Origin: Gemmobacter caeruleus
GTDB lineage: Bacteria > Pseudomonadota > Alphaproteobacteria > Rhodobacterales > Rhodobacteraceae
NCBI RefSeq assembly: GCF_008271655.1
Contig: NZ_VKKX01000011.1
Span: 434,001-498,000, forward strand
Length of the DNA: 64,000 bases
Reading direction: 5' to 3'
The notes under the pieces were generated by a model that had not been told where the DNA came from, did no database searches, and saw only the letters and a program-made list of their open reading frames with translations. Every line of letters begins with the position of its first letter. The stretch's first letter is position 1. The position numbers and the translations under genes were made by a program. This document shows positions 60,642-64,000 of this stretch, one piece after another.

Positions 60642-62269
60642 GGATCGGGCGCCAGAAACAGCGCGAAGGCCGCGACGACGCCCACCCGCTTGGAGGCATT
60701 GGGATGCGAAAAGGCGCCGGTCTTGCGCGCGCGCTCCAACTCGCGATCGGCCTGCGCCAGATAGCGCGCCGGCAGATGCTGCGCCGCGAGCGGCCGGGCC
60801 CGGGCGTAAAGATTGGCCATCCGCTCCATCAGCCCCGGGCCGCCCTGGGCACGGGGCGGGCGCGGCGCCCAATCGGCAAAGGCCCGGCCCGGTGGCAGCG
60901 GGTCCGGCGTGACGCGCGTCAGCGCGGCGCGGCGGGCAGCGCCGATCGCCTTGTGGCGCTTGTCAAAGGGGCGATCGACCAGGCCGGGATGCAGGCTTTC
61001 CAGCATGTCATAGAACATCTGCGCGGTCTCGATCCGCGCAGCGCCGGCGAGGGCCGCACAATCATCCAGCAGGGCCGAGGCCAGCGGGTTGATCGACAGC
61101 TGATATTGCGGTGTCCGCCCGGCGTGAAAGCGGTTGCGGAATTCGCGGTAATGCAGCAGCAGCGGGTCCATCCCGGCGGGGGCGGTGCTGGCGATCCGCG
61201 CCAGCGTTGCGCGCAGGGCGGCGCCATAGGGCGCGCGTTGTGCCGCCGGGCGCAGATTGGCCATGCGCGCCGCGACGAAACGGTCAGGCCGCCCCAGCCG
61301 CCGCAGCCGCGCCCAGACCGAGCGGTCATAGACGCTGCGCTGATTGCCACCGCCGCCGCCGCCGAAATGGGCGATGCCGGGCGTCAGCCGGTGCCGGGGG
61401 AAATAGATCGGGTGATAGGCGCCGAGGCAGAGGTCGCGCCAGGCGGCAAAGGCCTCGGGCGCGGGCAGGGCGGGGGGGCGCTGCGGCAGCGGCGCGTTAT
61501 GGGCAAGGCCCAGATGCCTGCACAGATCCTGCGCCACGCGCAGATCGGCGCGGCCCCTGTCATTCAGGTTCGACCGGGGAAACAGCGCCTGCCCGCCACT
61601 GCCGGCCATGAGCAGCGCCAGCACCGAGCGGCTGTCGATCCCGCCGGTCAGATCGGCCGAAAGTTGCCAGCCCGCCTGCACCAGCCCGGCGATCCGCGCC
61701 GACCAGAGGCCTAGCGCCCGGGCCAGCGTGGCGGCGTAATCCTGCCCCGTCGGGCGGGGGCACAGCGGCAGTTCGGTCGCGCCGCCGGGGCCGATCCGCA
61801 GCGCAGAGTCGCGCGGCAGCAGGCACACGCCCTCGATCACGGTGCGAAAGGTGGTGAGTTGCGAAAAGAACATGCCGCGCCCGGTGGGGATCAGCGTTCC
61901 CTCGGCCTCCATCGCGGCCAGTTCGACCGGGTCGGGTCGCGGCTCCAGCCCTGCCGCGCGCATCGCGCGGGCGATTTGCCACAGGCTGTTCGACACCGCC
62001 CAGAAACCGGGGCGGTGGATGTAGAAGATCTTGCGATAGCCGCAGTAATCGGCGGCAAAGCGATAGCCGTCCCCCTCGCGCAGGGCATGGATATAGCAGC
62101 CGTCCTCGGCCAGCGGCGCCGGGCCGCCCGCCGCACGAAAGGCGGCATAGCCCGCCTTGCCCAGCACGAAATCGGCGCCATGGAAGAAATAGCCCGACAG
62201 AAGCTCATCCGGCAGGGGCCTGCCCCTTGCATTGCAGCCGTTCACCACCAGAAAGGTCAAACTGTCCAA
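60638..62269 (-). CDS. Asparagine-synthetase-like ATP-pyrophosphatase of unknown product
   Basis: Protein of 543 residues. The C-terminal domain carries a PP-loop, LTGGIDSRSVLALL (about residue 209), as in asparagine synthetase and lasso-peptide or beta-lactam cyclases that adenylate carboxylates. The N-terminal ~190 residues look like a glutaminase-type fold (YIHALREGDGYRFAADYCGYRKIFY), but the catalytic Cys2 is missing (MDSL), so free ammonia or another nucleophile is expected. The start is TTG 62269 with GGAG six bases upstream. Coupled to the small zinc-ribbon gene. Confidence 0.72.
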   Translation of the reverse strand: MDSLTFLVVNGCNARGRPLPDELLSGYFFHGADFVLGKAGYAAFRAAGGPAPLAEDGCYIHALREGDGYRFAADYCGYRKIFYIHRPGFWAVSNSLWQIARAMRAAGLEPRPDPVELAAMEAEGTLIPTGRGMFFSQLTTFRTVIEGVCLLPRDSALRIGPGGATELPLCPRPTGQDYAATLARALGLWSARIAGLVQAGWQLSADLTGGIDSRSVLALLMAGSGGQALFPRSNLNDRGRADLRVAQDLCRHLGLAHNAPLPQRPPALPAPEAFAAWRDLCLGAYHPIYFPRHRLTPGIAHFGGGGGGNQRSVYDRSVWARLRRLGRPDRFVAARMANLRPAAQRAPYGAALRATLARIASTAPAGMDPLLLHYREFRNRFHAGRTPQYQLSINPLASALLDDCAALAGAARIETAQMFYDMLESLHPGLVDRPFDKRHKAIGAARRAALTRVTPDPLPPGRAFADWAPRPPRAQGGPGLMERMANLYARARPLAAQHLPARYLAQADRELERARKTGAFSHPNASKRVGVVAAFALFLAPDP

Positions 62270-62594
62270 GATCGGCTCCGTCGTCAGTGGGCCGATCTAG
62301 CATTGCTGCGGGCGGGGCGGCAATGGTGGATGCGGGGTGGCAGCCGGGCCGCGTTGCGGGATGTGCGCGGTGCTGCGCGTGATGCGCTTTGCGACCCCGG
62401 GAAGGTCTGACCCCTCGATGGATCATGCCCCCTGTCGCCGTCCGGCTTCCCTTTCTGCCAGCCTGAATCGGTCGGATGGCCAGAAGCGTGGAGCAGAGGA
62501 CGCGACGAAGCACAGGCATGAACCGTCAGGTTACTGGCCGCAAAAGCCACTATGGCGGCCGGCATACTGGCAGAGGAATGCCCGCCCTCCAACG
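62270..62594. other. Intergenic region without recognisable genes
   Basis: About 325 bases between the asparagine-synthetase-like gene and the sdhB terminator. Overlapping short frames on both strands have no homology I recognise and no convincing ribosome-binding site. It should hold the promoter of the asparagine-synthetase-like gene; no confident hexamers were assigned. Confidence 0.5.
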
Positions 62595-62620
62595 AAAAAA
62601 GCCCCGGCGCGTGCCGGGGC
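62595..62620 (-). terminator. Intrinsic terminator of sdhB
   Basis: Minus strand: 8-bp perfect stem GCCCCGGC / GCCGGGGC with loop ACGC, followed by six T. It lies 23 bases past the sdhB stop and ends the succinate dehydrogenase operon. Confidence 0.92.
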
Positions 62621-62643
62621 CTTATTCTTGTCCGGGGCGTCGA

Positions 62644-63420
62644 TCAGACGGCGCGTTCCAGCATCATCTTCTTGATCTCGGCAATTGCCTTGGCCGGGTT
62701 CAGACCCTTGGGGCAGGTCTTGGCGCAGTTCATGATCGTGTGGCAGCGATACAGCTTGAACGGGTCTTCCAGCCCGTCCAGACGCTCGCCCGTCGCCTCG
62801 TCGCGGCTGTCGATGATCCAGCGATAGGCATGCAGCAGCGCGGCCGGGCCGAGGTATTTGTCGCCGTTCCACCAGTAGCTCGGGCAGGAGGTGGAGCAGC
62901 TCGCGCACATCACGCATTCATAAAGACCGTCCAGTTTCTTGCGGTCTTCGATCGACTGGCGCCATTCCTTCGCCGGCGTGTTGGTCTTGGTTTCCAGCCA
63001 AGGCATGATGCTGGCATGCTGGGCGTAGAAATGCGTCAGGTCGGGGATCAGATCCTTGATCACCGGCATATGCGGCAGCGGGTAGATCTTCACATCGCCC
63101 TTGATCTCGTCCAGGCCATAGATGCAGGCCAGCGTGTTGATCCCGTCGATATTCATCGCGCAAGACCCGCAGATCCCCTCGCGGCAGGACCGGCGGAAGG
63201 TCAGGGTCGGATCGACCTCGTTCTTGATCTTGATCAGCGCGTCCAGCACCATCGGGCCGCACTTGTCCATGTCGAGGAAATAGGTATCGACCCGCGGGTT
63301 TTCGCCATCATCCGGGTTCCAGCGATAAATCTGGAACTTGCGCACGTTCTTGCCTTCCGGCTTCGGCCAGGTCTTGCCGGTGCGGATTTTGGAGTTCTTT
63401 GGCAGGGTGAACTGGACCAT
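62644..63420 (-). CDS. sdhB: Succinate dehydrogenase iron-sulfur subunit
   Basis: Electron-transfer subunit of respiratory complex II, 258 residues. Ligands for the [2Fe-2S] cluster are in [16 protein letters not shown] with a later Cys; [4Fe-4S] in [16 protein letters not shown]; [3Fe-4S] in [17 protein letters not shown]. Starts four bases after the upstream lipoprotein gene's stop and ends the operon at a strong terminator. sdhA and the membrane anchors must lie beyond the window. Confidence 0.98.
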   Translation of the reverse strand: MVQFTLPKNSKIRTGKTWPKPEGKNVRKFQIYRWNPDDGENPRVDTYFLDMDKCGPMVLDALIKIKNEVDPTLTFRRSCREGICGSCAMNIDGINTLACIYGLDEIKGDVKIYPLPHMPVIKDLIPDLTHFYAQHASIMPWLETKTNTPAKEWRQSIEDRKKLDGLYECVMCASCSTSCPSYWWNGDKYLGPAALLHAYRWIIDSRDEATGERLDGLEDPFKLYRCHTIMNCAKTCPKGLNPAKAIAEIKKMMLERAV

Positions 63421-63423
63421 TGG

Positions 63424-63717
63424 CTAGTCTCTCCAATCGGGACGGGTATAGAGCGGCTGCGACGGCAACTGCCCGGATTTCTGATAGACGCAGGCGTCAT
63501 AGACGGCGGCGGGGTCGCGGCCCTGGATGTAATCCGAGGTCACGGTGATCTCGAAATTGCCGGCGGCGCGGCCGCGGCTGTCCATGCCCAGACCCACTTC
63601 GCCGCGCGGCTGCTGCGCAAGGCGGGCGCGCGCGAAGCAATCCCGCTCGGCCTGTTCGCGGCTGACCGGCCCGCAGGCGGCCAGCGGCAGCAGCACGAGA
63701 AGGGCGGCGCGCCACAT
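63424..63717 (-). CDS. Small lipoprotein in the sdh operon
   Basis: Protein of 97 residues with a lipoprotein signal (LPLAACGPVS, Cys15), then a mixed domain with FEITVTSDYIQGRDPAAVYDACVYQKSG and two further Cys (DCF, DACV) that may pair. Lies three bases after the previous gene and six before sdhB, so it is cotranscribed with complex II genes. No function recognised. Confidence 0.8.
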   Translation of the reverse strand: MWRAALLVLLPLAACGPVSREQAERDCFARARLAQQPRGEVGLGMDSRGRAAGNFEITVTSDYIQGRDPAAVYDACVYQKSGQLPSQPLYTRPDWRD

Positions 63718-63720
63718 GGA

Positions 63721-64000
63721 TCAGGCCCCCCCGAGCGTCACGCCGCGCGCGCGCATGCAATCGCCGGTCGCGGGCCGGCGGACGATATTCGTCACGTTCT
63801 GCACCGTCAGCGATCCGGCCTGCACGCCGACATCGCGGGCCAGAGCGCGCTTTTCGGCGGGGGCGGCGCTGGACAGCACGCAATCGGCGGCGATCTCGGC
63901 CTGGGGGGCGGTCATGTAATTCTGCAAGACCGGCACCACCACCGACCGCGCGGCGCGGTCGGTCACATTGTCGGTGATCGTCTGCGGCGAACAGGCGGCT
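63721..64000 (-). CDS. Lipoprotein in the sdh operon, 5' end outside window
   Basis: The frame is open to the window edge. The first visible residues are AACSPQTITDNVTDRAA, so the AAC looks like a lipobox and the signal peptide lies beyond base 64000; the GTG at 63964-63966 is therefore internal. About 93 residues are visible, with two more Cys (DCVLSS, GDCMRARG). It precedes another small lipoprotein and sdhB. Function unknown. Confidence 0.72.
   Translation of the reverse strand, partial: AACSPQTITDNVTDRAARSVVVPVLQNYMTAPQAEIAADCVLSSAAPAEKRALARDVGVQAGSLTVQNVTNIVRRPATGDCMRARGVTLGGA

Noticed and set aside
62284-62592. 102-codon minus-strand frame between the asparagine-synthetase-like gene and sdhB
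   Set aside because: No ribosome-binding site, no recognisable motif and overlaps other equally poor frames.

Overview
The window is a high-GC chromosomal segment from an alphaproteobacterium, most likely family Rhodobacteraceae/Paracoccaceae. This rests on gene content: a Caulobacter-type tad/cpa locus with two short pilins, the phaZ-phaC-phaP-phaR set, FYDLN-acid and DUF2927 proteins, ThyX, and an SdhB preceded by small lipoproteins. Nearly all genes share one composition. The clear exception is a lower-GC islet at about 51.4-52.7 kb beside a tRNA-Ala. I see no prophage, transposase, CRISPR array or rRNA.

Layout. 1-10.5 kb: minus-strand tight-adherence (Flp/Tad) pilus locus, running pilin-pilin-CpaB-CpaC-OmpA-CpaE-CpaF-TadB-TadC-TPR-TPR-CpaA, with intrinsic terminators or stem-loops splitting it into segments. 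10.9-12.2 kb: a lytic transglycosylase and a small acetyltransferase. 12.4-18 kb: a membrane-stress-like neighbourhood with an SPFH/GYF protein, a zinc-ribbon membrane protein, a DUF2927 lipoprotein, and TelA and XpaC preceded by a 27-residue membrane microprotein. 18-23.6 kb: RNA and DNA housekeeping genes (RluB-type pseudouridine synthase, TadA deaminase, tRNA-Glu, RecJ) and a glyoxalase. 23.6-26 kb: a Slam-type outer-membrane translocator overlapping the gene of a TbpB-like surface lipoprotein. 26.2-29.2 kb: ThyX, a compact restriction-modification pair (MT-A70 methylase and BglII/BstYI-type endonuclease), an ArsC-like protein and a cold shock protein. 29.4-33.9 kb: ThrS, a Tag-family glycosylase and two alpha/beta hydrolases, one without its nucleophile serine. 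33.9-38.4 kb: polyhydroxyalkanoate metabolism, with PhaR-type boxes over the phasin promoter.

38.4-49 kb: a LysR regulator, a DegT-type aminotransferase, then a minus-strand block that pairs a polar amino acid/amine ABC transporter with two glutamine-synthetase-like ligases, a class I amidotransferase and an FAD amine oxidase. This looks like a gamma-glutamylation route for imported amines. 49.1-51.3 kb: TerB, PhzF and RlmJ. 51.5-52.6 kb: a MarR/isochorismatase pair with its own promoter and operator. 53-57 kb: FYDLN protein, YgjP-like metalloprotease, GntR, a DUF6455 gene under a well-placed FNR-type box, and DeoD. 57-60.4 kb: LysR divergent from an SHMT-like PLP enzyme, an aldo/keto reductase and a DUF1989 protein. 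60.4-62.3 kb: an asparagine-synthetase-like enzyme overlapping a 67-residue membrane zinc-ribbon protein. 62.6-64 kb: sdhB and two small lipoproteins, the last cut by the window edge.

The most interesting leads are the Slam/TbpB-like pair, the microprotein-XpaC-TelA module beside SPFH/zinc-ribbon genes, the asparagine-synthetase-like/zinc-ribbon pair, and a near-identical 3'-end palindrome found three times. All family calls come from reading motifs by eye; no database search was run.
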